Shown: piece after piece, positions 18,526 to 30,713 of the stretch
How positions within the stretch are numbered: position 1 is the stretch's first letter
Layout of the letters: every line of letters starts with the position of its first letter
From: Erwinia persicina
GTDB taxonomy: Bacteria > Pseudomonadota > Gammaproteobacteria > Enterobacterales > Enterobacteriaceae
Assembly (NCBI RefSeq): GCF_014838825.1
Contig: NZ_JACYMO010000001.1
Span: 456,566-520,565, forward strand
DNA: 64,000 nt
Direction of reading: 5' to 3'
Notes under the pieces: model-generated
What the model was told of the DNA's origin: nothing
The model's database searches: none
What the model saw: the letters and a program-made list of their open reading frames with translations, nothing else
Made by a program: the position numbers and the translations under genes

Positions 18526-19241
18526 TATGCCCCCTGTAACTCGTTAGCGATGCTACGCAGCGTGGCGGCAGGATCGCTGGACTGGGTAATCGGTCGCCCG
18601 ATCACCATATAGTCGACCCCTGCCTGCTGCGCCTGCTGCGGGGTCATAATCCGCCGCTGATCGCCCGCATCGCTGCCTACCGGACGAATGCCCGGAGTGA
18701 CCAGCCGGAACGTCTGGCCGAGGATCTGTTTAAAATGCCGGGCTTCCTGAGCAGAACAGACCACGCCGTCCAGTCCGCACTGATGGGTGAGCCGCGCCAG
18801 GCGTTCGGCCTGTTCCGCTGGAGAAAGTTCAATGCCCAGGCCACGCAGATCTTCCGTATCCATGCTGGTCAGCACGGTGACCGCAATCAGCAGCGGCGCA
18901 TCTTTGCCAAAGGGTAACAGGGCCTCTCGTGCCGCCGTCATCATCCGTGCCCCACCGCTGGCGTGGACATTAACCATCCATACGCCGAGATCAGCTGCGG
19001 CCGCAACGGCATGGGCTGTCGTGTTGGGAATATCATGAAATTTCAGATCGAGGAAAACCTCAAAACCGCGCTGTTGCAGATCGTCTACCCACTGTGGCCC
19101 GAAACGGGTAAACATCTCTTTGCCCACCTTGAGGCGGCAGCTGCCGGGTTCAATGTGGTCGATAAAGGCCAGGGCACTATTGCGATCGGCATAATCTAAC
19201 GCCACCACAATCGGTGAGCCGGTTACCTGAGGTGAAAGCAT
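18525..19241 (-). CDS. pyrF: Orotidine-5'-phosphate decarboxylase
   Basis: A 238-residue TIM-barrel enzyme that catalyses the last step of UMP synthesis, decarboxylation of OMP. The catalytic DLKFHD motif sits at residues 65-70 with the Lys and Asp charge network, and the phosphate-binding TPGIRPVG and VIGRPIT segments are present. It is the first gene of a two-gene unit with yciH. The 205-bp gap to lapB upstream contains no recognisable gene. Confidence 0.97.
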   Translation of the reverse strand: MLSPQVTGSPIVVALDYADRNSALAFIDHIEPGSCRLKVGKEMFTRFGPQWVDDLQQRGFEVFLDLKFHDIPNTTAHAVAAAADLGVWMVNVHASGGARMMTAAREALLPFGKDAPLLIAVTVLTSMDTEDLRGLGIELSPAEQAERLARLTHQCGLDGVVCSAQEARHFKQILGQTFRLVTPGIRPVGSDAGDQRRIMTPQQAQQAGVDYMVIGRPITQSSDPAATLRSIANELQGA

Positions 19242-19445
19242 GGAATACCCTCTTCAAATGGAGCAGCGCATGGCGCAAACGATAAACGGGATGCATTCTA
19301 CCTGTGACAAAGGCAAATGCACAGAGAATCGACCCTCTTCCTGTCTGACCCTTACCGACGCTGTGGCTGCTGGCATCTTTATGTTTACTACTGCTTAGTA
19401 TGTTGTAACTAAAGCGGGTCATTCCCCGCCACAGGCGGGTCATTT

Positions 19446-20615
19446 TTACTGTCCGTCCAGACCTCTGATCGGTTTCACCGATGACCAGGCGCGGCATGAC
19501 GGACAGTGCCAGTAAAGTGCGTGGGCGGTGAAGCCACATTTATGGCAGCGGTAACGCGGTTTGGTGCGGATCTGTTCCCCGACCATATCACGCAGCACCA
19601 TCAGACTGTCTTTGGCACGGCCCTCTTCGGCTTCCTGCAGGTTAAAATCCATCAGCCGATGGAAAACACGCATGGTCGGATGCCGCTGAAGCTGGCGCGT
19701 GATATAGGTTTGGGCCACTTCAGCCCCCTCTTCCCGATCGAGAATACCGGCGAGGTAAAGCTCTGCTGCCGCCCCGGTGTTCTCTTCCACGCAGCGTTTG
19801 AGATAGTCTGCCCATGCGCCAGGCTGGCAGAGGTGCTGATAGCAGCCTTCCAGCATCTCCAGCGTTTCACTGACCAGCTCTTTATCCTGCTCAATCACCC
19901 GCTGCAGGTGACCCACCGCTTTGGCATATTCGCCCTTCGCCATGTGGATACGCCCCATCATGATGGAAACGCGGGCGCTGTCGCGATCGGCCGACTCCCC
20001 TTTTTTCAGCAACCCCATGGCACGGTCAAGATCGTCGCTGCTGATGGCCTGCAGGGCCAGTTCACAGTAGAAATGGGCAATTTCCATCTTCAAACGGTCT
20101 TTACCCAGCTTAACCAGCCGTTCTGCCACTTCAATTGCATTTGGCCAGTCACTGGTCGCCTGGTGAATAATCAGTAACTGCTGCAGAGCGCTGATGCGGA
20201 AGTCGGTTTCATCCACCAGCTGGCCAAACATCTGTTCAGCACGGTCGTAAAAGCCAGCGGCCATATAGTCACGGCCCAATTGCTGGATGGCCAGCAGTCG
20301 CTGGTCGTAGGTCAGAGAGGCACTTTCCATTAAGGCCTGGTGAATGCGGATGGCGCGGTCAACCTCACCGCGTGAACGGAACAGGTTACCCAGGGTAAGG
20401 TGCGCTTCGACCGTTCCACTGTCCTCTTTCAACATGTCCAGGAACAGGTCAACGGCTTTATCCTGCTGGTTAGAAAGCAGGAAGTTAACCCCGGTCACAT
20501 AGTCGCGTGACAGGCGGCTGGCTTCCTGTTGCTTATCCTGTTGCGCACTTCTGCGCCCCATATACCAGCCATAGGCGGCGGCGACGGGGAGTAACAGAAA
20601 CAGCAGTTCTAACAT
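19446..20615 (-). CDS. lapB: Lipopolysaccharide assembly protein LapB (YciM)
   Basis: A 389-residue protein, exact E. coli length. It has an N-terminal membrane anchor (LLFLLLPVAAAYGWYMGRRSA), a long run of TPR helices, and a C-terminal rubredoxin-like metal site with CHKC (357-360) and CPSC (371-374). LapB, with FtsH, controls degradation of LpxC and so balances lipopolysaccharide and phospholipid synthesis. It is preceded by lapA with a 6-bp gap, the conserved lapAB operon. Confidence 0.97.
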   Translation of the reverse strand: MLELLFLLLPVAAAYGWYMGRRSAQQDKQQEASRLSRDYVTGVNFLLSNQQDKAVDLFLDMLKEDSGTVEAHLTLGNLFRSRGEVDRAIRIHQALMESASLTYDQRLLAIQQLGRDYMAAGFYDRAEQMFGQLVDETDFRISALQQLLIIHQATSDWPNAIEVAERLVKLGKDRLKMEIAHFYCELALQAISSDDLDRAMGLLKKGESADRDSARVSIMMGRIHMAKGEYAKAVGHLQRVIEQDKELVSETLEMLEGCYQHLCQPGAWADYLKRCVEENTGAAAELYLAGILDREEGAEVAQTYITRQLQRHPTMRVFHRLMDFNLQEAEEGRAKDSLMVLRDMVGEQIRTKPRYRCHKCGFTAHALYWHCPSCRAWSSVKPIRGLDGQ

Positions 20616-20621
20616 AGGTGT

Positions 20622-20942
20622 TTATTCCTTGACGACAGTAACCTGTGACGTTGTCACAGTTTCGTCTGTCTGCCCCAGTTGCTGCTGAAGACGTTTAATT
20701 TTACGCTGAGCGTGCGCCAGTGAAACACGAACACGTAGCCAGAACAGCCCACAGATTGCCCACCCCAGCAGGAAACCAGCCGCAAACAGCGTTGCCAGCA
20801 GCGTTGACACGCGGAACTGACCCTGGGCGAGCAGATAGTTAAACGTAACGACCTGATCGTTATGCGCGCCCAGCGTGACAGAAATGACGAAAATCGCCAG
20901 CACCACTAAAAAAATCAGCAAATATTTCACAGTCCATCCCAT
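20622..20942 (-). CDS. lapA: Lipopolysaccharide assembly protein LapA (YciS)
   Basis: A 106-residue inner-membrane protein with two hydrophobic segments (about residues 5-22 and 45-68) and a basic, coiled-coil-prone cytoplasmic tail (LAHAQRKIKRLQQQLGQ). It is cotranscribed with lapB and in E. coli takes part in LPS assembly with LapB. Confidence 0.94.
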   Translation of the reverse strand: MGWTVKYLLIFLVVLAIFVISVTLGAHNDQVVTFNYLLAQGQFRVSTLLATLFAAGFLLGWAICGLFWLRVRVSLAHAQRKIKRLQQQLGQTDETVTTSQVTVVKE

Positions 20943-21093
20943 AACCTGGTGTTAACCAGATGAATTATGCCAAAAAAAACGTTCTGATGCTTGTCCAGAT
21001 GCGAGAGTTATCGTCACATTCCACTGCGGCCACCGCGCTTAAGTCTGCCACCTACGGCAGGTGAACATAAGAGGTGGGGACAGAATAGCGTCT

Positions 21094-21867
21094 TTACAAT
21101 CCGCTGGCGTCATTTTCCCGCCCGGCGATCTCTTCCTGCTCCTGCGGCGGCACGGTTAACGGACCGCAGAATCGCTGTGCCAGCCAGGTCGCCAGGGTGA
21201 TAAACAGCCAGCTGATCAGGGTGGCAACGATTAAATCACGCGGCCAGTGCATGCCCAGAACCAGGCGGCTTCCCATCACCGCCACCGCCCACCCCATCAG
21301 CAAAACAATGGTGACGTAGCGGCGGCGCGGCCACAGCAGGCCAACGCCCAGCAACGCCCAACTGGCAGCAAACATCGTATGCCCGGAGGGGAAGGCGAAT
21401 CCGGTTTCAAAGGCCCAGTGTTTCTTTAACCAGTCGGGCAGTTGCGGGTTATCTGCCACCGCATCACGCACCATCACGCTGCGCTGCCGTCGCTTCTGCT
21501 CATAAAATGCCTGACCGCTGATGCCATAGGTCTTTTCCAGCCAGAGCACATAGGGACGTGGCTCCTGCACCTGTTCTTTGATCAAACTTTTGGTGTACTG
21601 CCCGGTTAACAGCGCGCCAATAATGATGCCCAGCAGAAATACAGCGGGTTTCCAGCGAAAACGCAGGCACCAGAGAAACCAGGCACTGAGGATAGCACTG
21701 GTGAGTATCCCCCAGGGGCTGGTGACCGTTTCGGTAAACCAGAACAGCACCTTATGGCCCCATCCCATCGCGACGGGCTGCCAGTGCCAGCCTGACAGCA
21801 TTACACCGAGCGGCATCAGCAGGAGCAACAGCATGCCGAAGGTGGTTCGTTTAAGGATATCTGCCAT
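21094..21867 (-). CDS. pgpB: Phosphatidylglycerophosphatase B
   Basis: A 257-residue PAP2-family membrane phosphatase. The three acid-phosphatase motifs are present: KEQVQEPRP (KX6RP type), FPSGH, and SRLVLGMHWPRD (SRX5HX3D). PgpB dephosphorylates phosphatidylglycerol phosphate, undecaprenyl pyrophosphate and other lipid phosphates at the periplasmic face. An in-frame ATG 66 bp further upstream (21933) would add a polar stretch unlike the family; the ATG at 21867 is preceded by AAGGA and fits E. coli PgpB, so it was chosen. Confidence 0.95.
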   Translation of the reverse strand: MADILKRTTFGMLLLLLMPLGVMLSGWHWQPVAMGWGHKVLFWFTETVTSPWGILTSAILSAWFLWCLRFRWKPAVFLLGIIIGALLTGQYTKSLIKEQVQEPRPYVLWLEKTYGISGQAFYEQKRRQRSVMVRDAVADNPQLPDWLKKHWAFETGFAFPSGHTMFAASWALLGVGLLWPRRRYVTIVLLMGWAVAVMGSRLVLGMHWPRDLIVATLISWLFITLATWLAQRFCGPLTVPPQEQEEIAGRENDASGL

Positions 21868-22095
21868 GTGTTTTTCCTTAGCGCCGTTGATATCACAACC
21901 TTGATATAAGATTAGCTTTAAAAATAATAACATAAGGATTGTGATAGCGATAATTGTGCGCTATTAAATCAATCGCTCTAACGTGTTAACCGCCGCGCGT
22001 CGTGTTGTGGCAAAATAGCCTCAATTGTTTGCGTCAGGTCACTGACACTGCGTTATCAGATAATAGCGCAACACCTGAAGTTTCTGGAGAGTCAC

Positions 22096-22686
22096 ATGCA
22101 GCTTAAACGGGTAGCAGAAGCAAATCTGCCCACGCCATGGGGAGATTTCCTTATGGTAGGTTTTGAAGAACTGGCAACCGGGCATGACCATGTTGCGCTG
22201 GTTTACGGCGATATTTCTGACGGCAAGCCAGTGCTTTCGCGCGTCCATTCGGAGTGTCTGACCGGCGATGCCCTGTTCAGCCTGCGCTGCGACTGTGGCT
22301 TCCAGCTGGAGGCCGCACTGACGCAGATCGCCGAGCAGGGACGTGGGATCCTGCTTTATCATCGCCAGGAGGGCCGTAATATCGGCCTGTTAAATAAAAT
22401 CCGCGCCTATGCGCTGCAGGATAAAGGCTACGACACGGTCGAGGCGAACAATCAGTTAGGTTTCGCTGCCGACGAGCGTGACTTTACCCTTTGTGCAGAC
22501 ATGTTCAAGCTGCTGGGCGTGCATGAAGTCCGCCTGCTGACCAACAATCCGCGTAAGGTGGAGATCCTGACGGAAGCCGGCATTAACATTACCGAGCGCG
22601 TCCCGCTGATCGTCGGACGAAATCCTAACAACGCGCACTATCTGGATACTAAAGCCGCGAAGATGGGCCACCTGCTGTCGAAGTAA
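22096..22686 (+). CDS. ribA: GTP cyclohydrolase II
   Basis: A 196-residue enzyme that opens GTP to the first pyrimidine intermediate of riboflavin synthesis. The zinc ligands Cys54, Cys65 and Cys67 lie in [17 protein letters not shown], and the catalytic [11 protein letters not shown] and NNPRKVE motifs are present. It has the stand-alone form, not a RibBA fusion. It is divergent from pgpB and convergent with acnA. Confidence 0.97.
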   Translation: MQLKRVAEANLPTPWGDFLMVGFEELATGHDHVALVYGDISDGKPVLSRVHSECLTGDALFSLRCDCGFQLEAALTQIAEQGRGILLYHRQEGRNIGLLNKIRAYALQDKGYDTVEANNQLGFAADERDFTLCADMFKLLGVHEVRLLTNNPRKVEILTEAGINITERVPLIVGRNPNNAHYLDTKAAKMGHLLSK

Positions 22687-22712
22687 TTCCGCGAGTCCCT
22701 CTCACGCATAAA

Positions 22713-22740
22713 AAAACCCCGGCCTGACAGCCGGGGTTTT
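22713..22740. terminator. Bidirectional terminator between ribA and acnA
   Basis: CCCCGGC / GCCGGGG with a 6-nt loop, flanked by an A-run on the left and a T-run on the right, so it can end transcription from both convergent genes. Confidence 0.9.
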
Positions 22741-22767
22741 TTATGCGATGTCGGGCTACCCGCCCGC

Positions 22768-25449
22768 TTACTGCAGCATGTTGCGGATCACATAGTGCAG
22801 AATGCCGTCGTTCTGATAATAGGTCAGCTCATTACCCGTATCGATACGACAACGCGCATCCAGCACGTTCTGACTTCCGTCAGCCCGCGTCAGCAACACT
22901 TTCACCACGCAGCCCGGCGTCAGCTGCTGAAGATCCTGGACATTTATCAGCTCATCTCCGGTCAGCCCCAGCGTTTTTCGCGTCACGCCGGTGGGGAATT
23001 CCAGCGGTAAAATACCCATACCGATCAGGTTAGAACGGTGAATACGCTCGAACGACTCGGCGATCACCACCCTTACACCCTGCAGGCGTGGACCTTTTGC
23101 TGCCCAGTCTCGGCTGGAACCGGAGCCATACTCTTTACCGGCAATCACGGCCAGCGGAATGCCTGCCTGCTGATAACGCATGGCTGCATCATAGATCGCC
23201 ATCGGTTCATCACCGGGAATATAGCGGGTCATCCCCCCTTCCACCCCCGGTACCATTTCGTTGCGGATACGGATATTGGCAAAAGTACCGCGCATCATTA
23301 CTTCGTGATTCCCGCGACGGGAACCGTAAGAGTTAAAGTCCTCACGCGCCACACCGTGCTCCAGCAGGTAGCGTCCTGCCGGGCTATCGGCCTTGATACT
23401 GCCGGCCGGAGAGATATGGTCGGTGGTGACGGAATCCCCGAGCATCGCCAGGATGCGTGCGCCGCGGATATCGGTAACGGGTTTCGGTTCCTTTTCCATA
23501 TCATCAAAGAAAGGGGACAGGCGGATATAGGTCGACCCCTCGTCCCAGTCGTATGTGGCCGCCTCACTGACCTTGATCGCCTGCCACTCGGGCGTGCCTT
23601 CAAACACTTCGGCGTACTCTTTATGGAACATATCGGTAGAAACCATCTGGACGGCTTCGGCAATCTCCTCCGGAGAGGGCCAGATGTCTTTGAGATAAAC
23701 AGGTTTGCCGGTAGTGTCTTCCCCCAGAGGGTCAGTTTGCAGGTTGAGCGTCATATTGCCGGCCAGTGCGTAAGCCACGACCAGCGGCGGCGAAGCCAGC
23801 CAGTTGGTTTTGACGTAAGGATGGATGCGACCTTCAAAATTACGGTTCCCTGACAGTACGGCACCCACGGTCAGGTCCCCTTCTTTGATGGCGTTTTCGA
23901 CCTCATCAGGCAGCGGACCGGAGTTACCAATACAGGTGGTACAGCCGTAGCCCACCAGGTTAAAGCCCAGCTTATCCAGATAGGGAGTCAGGCGCGCGGC
24001 GGCAAGATAGTCAGACACCACTTTTGAACCAGGTGCCAGCGATGCCTTAACCCAGGGTTTAGGATGCAGCCCCAGGGTAACGGCTTTTTTTGCCAGCAGA
24101 CCGGCGGCCATCAGCACGCTGGGATTGGAAGTATTGGTGCAGGAGGTAATGGCAGCGATAACTACCGCGCCGTCCTCCAGTGAGTGCTGCTGACGGGTTC
24201 TGCTGTCCTGGTAGGTGACGGTTTTATGGGTTTTCAGTGCGCGATTCACTTCCAGCTCATTGCTGGCGCGAAACGCTGCTGGCACATCGCCCAGGGCGAC
24301 CCGATCCTGTGGACGTTTAGGTCCGGCCAGGCTCGATTCCACCTGCCCCATGTCCAGCGCCAGCGCACTGGTAAAGACCGGCTCGTCACCGGTTTCACGC
24401 CACAATCCCTGCGCCTTGCTGTAGGCTTCGACCAGCGCCACCTGCTCGGTGCTGCGTCCGGTCAGCTTCATATAACCCAGCGTCACGGCATCAACCGGGA
24501 AAAAGCCACAGGTCGCCCCATACTCGGGGGCCATATTCGCAATGGTGGCTCGGTCAGCCAGCGGAAGATCGTCCAGACCATCACCGTAAAATTCGACAAA
24601 TTTACCCACCACGCCGTGCTGACGCAGCATTTGCGTGACGGTCAGCACCAGGTCAGTGGCGGTGATCCCGGGTTTAAGCTTGCCGGTCAGCTTGAAACCG
24701 ACCACATCCGGGATCAGCATCGACACCGGCTGTCCCAGCATGGCGGCTTCGGCCTCAATGCCTCCCACGCCCCAGCCCAGCACGCCAAGGGCATTTATCA
24801 TCGTGGTGTGCGAGTCGGTGCCAACCAGGGTATCGGGGTAAGCCACTTCCTGCCCACCCTGATCTTCGTGCCAGACGGCCTGCCCGAGGTATTCCAGATT
24901 AACCTGATGACAGATCCCGGTGCCCGGCGGCACCACGCTGAAGCGGTTAAAAGCTTTTTGCCCCCAGCGCAGGAAAACATAACGCTCGTGGTTACGTTCC
25001 ATCTCCAGACGAACGTTTTCTTCGAAGGCGTCATCATCGCCGAAGTGGTCAACCGTCACTGAATGGTCAATCACCAGGTCAACGGGAGAGAGCGGATTCA
25101 CTTTGGCCACATCGCCGCCGAGGCGGTTTACGGCTTCACGCATCGCCGCCAGGTCCACCACCGCCGGCACGCCGGTAAAGTCCTGCATCAGCACGCGCGC
25201 GGGCCGGTAGGCGATTTCGCGTTCAGCATGAGCGTCTTTCAGCCAGCCGGCCAGCGCCTGTATGTCCTCTGCGGTAACCGAGTCGCCATCCTGCCAGCGC
25301 AGCAGGTTTTCCAGCAGTACCTTCATGGATTTTGGCAAACGTGAAATATCGCCCAGTTCAGTCGCGGCTTTTGCCAGGCTGTAATAGTGATACTGGCGAT
25401 CGTGGACAGACAGGGTGTCCTGAGTGAGTTGGCGTAGGGTTGTCGACAT
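22768..25449 (-). CDS. acnA: Aconitate hydratase A
   Basis: An 893-residue [4Fe-4S] aconitase/IRP-type enzyme converting citrate to isocitrate. The cluster cysteines occur in SCTNTSNPS and [11 protein letters not shown], and the C-terminal swivel domain contains [15 protein letters not shown]. AcnA is the stress- and stationary-phase aconitase in E. coli, and its apo-form binds mRNA. The start has a strong GGAGGAG. About 140 bp lie upstream before the small-gene terminator. In E. coli the gene is also next to cysB and ribA. Confidence 0.97.
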   Translation of the reverse strand: MSTTLRQLTQDTLSVHDRQYHYYSLAKAATELGDISRLPKSMKVLLENLLRWQDGDSVTAEDIQALAGWLKDAHAEREIAYRPARVLMQDFTGVPAVVDLAAMREAVNRLGGDVAKVNPLSPVDLVIDHSVTVDHFGDDDAFEENVRLEMERNHERYVFLRWGQKAFNRFSVVPPGTGICHQVNLEYLGQAVWHEDQGGQEVAYPDTLVGTDSHTTMINALGVLGWGVGGIEAEAAMLGQPVSMLIPDVVGFKLTGKLKPGITATDLVLTVTQMLRQHGVVGKFVEFYGDGLDDLPLADRATIANMAPEYGATCGFFPVDAVTLGYMKLTGRSTEQVALVEAYSKAQGLWRETGDEPVFTSALALDMGQVESSLAGPKRPQDRVALGDVPAAFRASNELEVNRALKTHKTVTYQDSRTRQQHSLEDGAVVIAAITSCTNTSNPSVLMAAGLLAKKAVTLGLHPKPWVKASLAPGSKVVSDYLAAARLTPYLDKLGFNLVGYGCTTCIGNSGPLPDEVENAIKEGDLTVGAVLSGNRNFEGRIHPYVKTNWLASPPLVVAYALAGNMTLNLQTDPLGEDTTGKPVYLKDIWPSPEEIAEAVQMVSTDMFHKEYAEVFEGTPEWQAIKVSEAATYDWDEGSTYIRLSPFFDDMEKEPKPVTDIRGARILAMLGDSVTTDHISPAGSIKADSPAGRYLLEHGVAREDFNSYGSRRGNHEVMMRGTFANIRIRNEMVPGVEGGMTRYIPGDEPMAIYDAAMRYQQAGIPLAVIAGKEYGSGSSRDWAAKGPRLQGVRVVIAESFERIHRSNLIGMGILPLEFPTGVTRKTLGLTGDELINVQDLQQLTPGCVVKVLLTRADGSQNVLDARCRIDTGNELTYYQNDGILHYVIRNMLQ

Positions 25450-25640
25450 TGCTCCTCCATTGCGTGTTCTTTTGACAGTAAACCCAAATCATCGCAGAGG
25501 CAGCAAACCCACAAATGCAGATGCCGGGTAAAACCTTATTAATAACAAGGTCTGTTTAAAGATAGCACAATCGAATCGCAACGTTTTGATAACAACACTA
25601 ATTGACAACAGCTGAAACAAACTGAAAATAAAATACAAAA

Positions 25641-25669
25641 GCGCCCCGCTGTACTTGCCAGCGGGGCGC
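25641..25669. terminator. Terminator upstream of acnA, ending the small-gene run
   Basis: An 11-bp stem, GCGCCCCGCTG / CAGCGGGGCGC, with a 7-nt loop. On the minus strand it is followed by TTTTGTATTTT, so it terminates the transcript of the small genes at 25707-26335. Confidence 0.85.
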
Positions 25670-25706
25670 TATTTGTTAGGGCGCGGAAAAGATCACTAAA
25701 TGGGTA

Positions 25707-25799
25707 TTAACGCACCATCAGTGCAATCCATAACGCGCTGGTCCAGAACAGGGCAGAAAATGTCCAGGTGCTGAACCAGGTAATTTGAGTTAAGTTCAC
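25707..25799 (-). CDS. Small hydrophobic membrane protein, 30 residues
   Basis: A GTG start with a good AAGGAG seven bases upstream opens a 30-residue frame, MNLTQITWFSTWTFSALF continuing into a hydrophobic stretch that ends MVR; almost all of it could form one transmembrane helix. It ends just before a strong terminator. E. coli carries the very small genes ymiC and ymiB at the same place between acnA and ymiA; the position matches but I cannot confirm homology from memory. Ribosome-binding site, composition and synteny are the support. Confidence 0.55.
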   Translation of the reverse strand: MNLTQITWFSTWTFSALFWTSALWIALMVR

Positions 25800-26002
25800 T
25801 TTCAGACTCCTTCAGGTCATTCTGACCAAAACGTACATCATGAAACGCTGATCGTAAGCGGTGAGCGTTTTACCGTTAAGTGATGCTGTTAGCATCAAAA
25901 GCGGGCGTCAAAATGCCCTGACCAGTACATCGGCCTGAATGGTAATAAGAGCTATTTTATTTTCAAGTCTCAGAAAAAAGCTAAGTATGGATACTGCCCG
26001 CG

Positions 26003-26173
26003 TTAATTGGCTTTGGTATCTTCAAACAGTGATTCAATAAAATTACGCTGCAGGTCATTCATTTCCCAGGATGCCGGGATCGCCTGCTGAGTGTCATTTT
26101 TTTTAGCTTTACAGAAACGCTCGTTGGTTTTGCGTAACTGCTGTACTTTTTGCTCAGGCTGTCTCAGGTGCAT
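26003..26173 (-). CDS. Small soluble protein downstream of ymiA, 56 residues
   Basis: A 56-codon frame that begins three bases after the ymiA stop codon on the same strand. The peptide is polar, starts MHLRQPEQKVQQLRKTNERF and has a helical C-terminal part with SWEMNDLQRNFIESLFED. The close spacing suggests translation together with ymiA. No clear independent ribosome-binding site was seen, and I recognise no family. The run of charged and glutamine residues looks protein-like rather than random. Confidence 0.5.
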   Translation of the reverse strand: MHLRQPEQKVQQLRKTNERFCKAKKNDTQQAIPASWEMNDLQRNFIESLFEDTKAN

Positions 26174-26176
26174 TGA

Positions 26177-26335
26177 TTACCCCCACATCCGCCAAACGAA
26201 TAAGCCCACCACCACCCAAAACAGTGCTGAAGCAGCGAAAACCGCCAACCAGGCTTTGCGTCTCAGATTGCTGTTACGCTCCACCTTGATGGTCTTGTCC
26301 CCGAAACCGGGTTGTACAGATAATCTCGTCGCCAT
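26177..26335 (-). CDS. ymiA: YmiA-family small membrane protein
   Basis: A 52-residue protein with a polar N-terminus and a C-terminal membrane helix. The segment RRKAWLAVFAASALFWVVV followed by GLFVWRMWG matches E. coli YmiA (RRDPELKRKAWLAVFLGSAL type) in sequence and position between cysB and acnA. Function is unknown. It is the first gene of a likely three-gene run of very small genes ending at the terminator at 25641-25669. Confidence 0.82.
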   Translation of the reverse strand: MATRLSVQPGFGDKTIKVERNSNLRRKAWLAVFAASALFWVVVGLFVWRMWG

Positions 26336-26790
26336 AGTTTTTGATAATCACTCTCATTAGAAACGATTGTTTGAACCAATCAGAAATTAGGATGAATCCT
26401 AAACATTCTCTGTTGCAAAATCCAGTAATTTTTATTGTACAAAACGATTAACAGGTTTAATCAAGCATGAATAAGATTAATTAAAGGTCCTAACTCAACT
26501 GGGCCGTAATAAATAATCCTTAACACAAATTCAACCCGCCGGGTTCCACCGTAGATCCATTTATAACTGGAGTTCCTTTTCGTTATCCTTTACATGCAGG
26601 CACTCTTTAAGAGTTATAACTAGAGTATGAGAATCATCCTAAGGTCACGCAAAGAGGCAGATTGAAAAATGTGTACTGTTTCTCATTTAAGAAATAACAA
26701 TCAATAAACATGTGATACATGTTTCATTTACGGAAAAATAATGAAAGAGCCTTAACGAATGGTGATGGCTGGGCAAATAAAAGTAAAAAA
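26336..26790. other. AT-rich intergenic region upstream of ymiA
   Basis: About 450 bp without a credible gene. It must hold the promoter of the ymiA small-gene run on the minus strand. No tRNA, repeat array or protein-like frame was seen. Confidence 0.5.
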
Positions 26791-26813
26791 AAAGAGCCGC
26801 GCTGCGGCTCTTT
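26791..26813 (-). terminator. Terminator of cysB
   Basis: A 10-bp stem, AAAGAGCCGC / GCGGCTCTTT, with loop GCT. On the minus strand it is followed by a further T-run. Confidence 0.9.
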
Positions 26814-26838
26814 CTCCTCGATGCACGCCCTGTCGTGA

Positions 26839-27816
<978 letters not shown>

Positions 27817-28112
27817 TCATTCCATCCAGGGTTTGAAACAATGCGCCGACAACCCGGTAGCAAACGAGAGCCGGACTCAGGTAACCGGTCTGAAACCGTC
27901 ATCACTGGCGATGCGGCAAAGCGAAAGGGCTCATGCAGCGGCAGCTTCAGGTCCGAAGGTTATAATGCGAATAAATAATAAGAAAGGGATTATCTATAAC
28001 AACTATATCAAAAATGAGGGAGATGTATAGTAGCGGGAGAGCAAAGCCAGAGAGAAGATAAAGCAGGAGCGAACCGCACGGGGCGGCCCGCTCACTGAAG
28101 GAAAGCGCGAGA

Positions 28113-30713
28113 TTACTTCTTCGCGGTGACTTCCCATTTGCCGTCAACGAAGAACGCAGACCAGCCAGTGGCTTTTCCGTCTTTTTCTGTGCTGACATAC
28201 TGCTGCTTCGTTTTACGGCTGAAGCGCACCACGGCTTTATTGCCGTCCGGATCGGTCGCCGGGGCATCCGCCAGATAGCGCAGTTTCTCCGGTAAACGAT
28301 CGCGGAAGCGCTGCAACTCCTCCACCTGCGGCGCGCGAGTTTCACGCGATTTAGGGAAGGTGTTAGCGGCCAGGAACACCCCGGCAGCACCGTCACGCAG
28401 GACAAAGTAGGCGTCTGACTTCTCGCAAGGCAGCTCAGGCAGCGGAACCGGATCTTCCTTCGGAGGAGCCACTTCGCCGCTGCGCAGAATTTTACGCGTA
28501 TTTTTGCACTCATCGTTAGTACAGGACATGTACTTACCGAAGCGCCCCATTTTCAGGTGCATTTCAGAACCACACTTCTCACACTCAACGATCGGGCCGT
28601 CATAGCCTTTGATACGGAACTCGCCCTGCTCGATCTCGTAACCATCACACTCCGGGTTATTACCACAGACGTGCAGCTTACGCTGAGGGTCAATCAGGTA
28701 GCTGTCCATCGCCGTGCCACACTTCTGGCAGCGACGACGGGCGCGCAGCGCGTTGGTTTCCGCATCGTCCCCTTCGAGAATATTCAGCACTTCATTCTCA
28801 GGGATCAAATTAATCGTCTGCTTGCAGCGCTCTTTCGGCGGCAGCGCATAGCCGGAGCAGCCGAGGAATACGCCGGTGCTCGCCGTGCGGATCCCCATCT
28901 GACGGCTACAGGTCGGGCAGTCGATGGAGGTCAGGATCATCTGATTAGGCTGCATGCCGCCTTCTTCCGGATCCTTCTCTGCCTTCGCCAGCTGGTCGCT
29001 GAACTCGGCGAAGAACTGATCCAGCACCGCTTTCCACTGCGCTTCGTTTTTCGCGACTTTATCGAGGTTGTCTTCCATGTGGGCGGTGAAGTCATAATTC
29101 ATCAGATCGCGGAAGCTCTCTTCCAGCCGATCGGTGACGATTTCACCCATTTTTTCCGCATAGAAACGACGACTTTCCACCTTCACATATCCGCGATCCT
29201 GAATGGTCGAGATAATCGAGGCGTAGGTGGAAGGACGGCCGATACCGCGTTTTTCCAGCTCACGGACCAGAGAGGCTTCGCTGAAGCGTGCCGGTGGTTT
29301 GGTGAAGTGCTGGCTCGGAACCAGCTGCTGCAGGCTGAGTTCACTGCCTACCGCCACGTCGGGTAACACGCGATCTTCATCACCCTTACGCAGTGCCGCC
29401 ATGACGCGCGTCCAGCCGTCAAAGCGCAACGTGCGCCCTTTTGCCTTCAGTTTGAAATCGGCTGCTTCCACGGTCAGCGTGGTGGAGTCGTACTGCGCAG
29501 GCATCATCTGACAGGCCACGAACTGACGCCAGATCAGCTGATACAGCTTCTGGGCATCATTTTCCATGTCTTTCAGCTGTTCAGACTGCACTTTGACATC
29601 CGACGGACGGATGGCTTCGTGTGCTTCCTGCGAGTTTTCTTTGCTGCTGTAAACATTCGCCGCTTTCGGCAGGTATTTCGCACCGAATTCATCTTCAATG
29701 TAGCCGCGAACCATGCTGACCGCGTCCTGACTCAGGTTGGTTGAGTCAGTACGCATATAGGTAATATGGCCGGCTTCATACAGACGCTGGGCCATCATCA
29801 TGGTTTTCTTCACGCCAAAGCCAAGACGGGTGCTGGCTGCCTGCTGAAGCGTGGAGGTAATGAACGGGGCTCCAGGCTTACTGCTGGTCGGCTTATCTTC
29901 GCGATCGGCCACCACATAGCGTGCTTTTTCCAGCAGGCTGACGGCAGCATGGGTCTGCTCACGGTTGACCGGGCGGAAAGGCTTGTCGCCCTGATGGGTG
30001 ACCTGCATCGGCAGATCCACCCCTTTCGGCGTGGTCAGTTCAGCATTCAGGTCCCAGTACTCTTCCGGGACAAAGGCTTTAATTTCACGCTCACGCTCGA
30101 CCACCAGCCGCACCGCCACCGACTGGACGCGGCCAGCGGACAGCCCACGCGCCACTTTTTTCCACAGCAGCGGCGAGACCATATACCCCACCACGCGGTC
30201 CATAAAGCGGCGCGCCTGCTGGGCATTAACACGGTCGATATTCAGCTCACCCGGCTTTTCAAAGGCCTGGCGAATCGCATTTTTGGTGATTTCGTTAAAC
30301 ACCACGCGGCTGTACCGCGACTCATCGCCACCGATCACTTCCCGCAGGTGCCACGCAATGGCTTCCCCTTCGCGGTCAAGGTCCGTTGCGAGATAGATAT
30401 GGTCCGCTTTCTCAGCCAGCGCCTTCAGTTCAGCGACCACTTTTTCCTTGCCTGGCAGGATCTGATAATTCGCATCCCAGCCATGATAAGGATCGACGCC
30501 CATACGGTTAACCAGCGCCGTCTTTTCGTCTTTTTTGACCTTTTTGGTTGTTTTACTGGTTGTAGAGTCAGCGCTCTTTTTAACTGTTGATCCACTGGTC
30601 GGCAAATCGCGGATATGGCCCACGCTGGATTTAACCACGTAGTCATTACCGAGATATTTATTGATCGTTTTGGCTTTTGCCGGGGACTCAACTATTACGA
30701 GAGCTTTTCCCAT
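28113..30713 (-). CDS. topA: DNA topoisomerase I
   Basis: An 866-residue type IA topoisomerase that relaxes negative supercoils. The TOPRIM domain ([11 protein letters not shown] and DLDREGE at 111-117) is followed by the active-site region ITYMRTDST with Tyr319, as in E. coli. Three C-terminal zinc-finger units (CPTC, CQKC and CEKC with their partner cysteines) and a Topo C zinc-ribbon-like tail complete it. A long frame in another register within its 3' part (27947-28513) is a shadow. In E. coli yciN lies just upstream; here it is absent and the yeh-type operon follows instead. Confidence 0.98.
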   Translation of the reverse strand: MGKALVIVESPAKAKTINKYLGNDYVVKSSVGHIRDLPTSGSTVKKSADSTTSKTTKKVKKDEKTALVNRMGVDPYHGWDANYQILPGKEKVVAELKALAEKADHIYLATDLDREGEAIAWHLREVIGGDESRYSRVVFNEITKNAIRQAFEKPGELNIDRVNAQQARRFMDRVVGYMVSPLLWKKVARGLSAGRVQSVAVRLVVEREREIKAFVPEEYWDLNAELTTPKGVDLPMQVTHQGDKPFRPVNREQTHAAVSLLEKARYVVADREDKPTSSKPGAPFITSTLQQAASTRLGFGVKKTMMMAQRLYEAGHITYMRTDSTNLSQDAVSMVRGYIEDEFGAKYLPKAANVYSSKENSQEAHEAIRPSDVKVQSEQLKDMENDAQKLYQLIWRQFVACQMMPAQYDSTTLTVEAADFKLKAKGRTLRFDGWTRVMAALRKGDEDRVLPDVAVGSELSLQQLVPSQHFTKPPARFSEASLVRELEKRGIGRPSTYASIISTIQDRGYVKVESRRFYAEKMGEIVTDRLEESFRDLMNYDFTAHMEDNLDKVAKNEAQWKAVLDQFFAEFSDQLAKAEKDPEEGGMQPNQMILTSIDCPTCSRQMGIRTASTGVFLGCSGYALPPKERCKQTINLIPENEVLNILEGDDAETNALRARRRCQKCGTAMDSYLIDPQRKLHVCGNNPECDGYEIEQGEFRIKGYDGPIVECEKCGSEMHLKMGRFGKYMSCTNDECKNTRKILRSGEVAPPKEDPVPLPELPCEKSDAYFVLRDGAAGVFLAANTFPKSRETRAPQVEELQRFRDRLPEKLRYLADAPATDPDGNKAVVRFSRKTKQQYVSTEKDGKATGWSAFFVDGKWEVTAKK

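Noticed and set aside
27947-28513. 188-codon open frame on the minus strand at the topA 3' end
   Set aside because: It overlaps topA in another register, and topA is unmistakable there.
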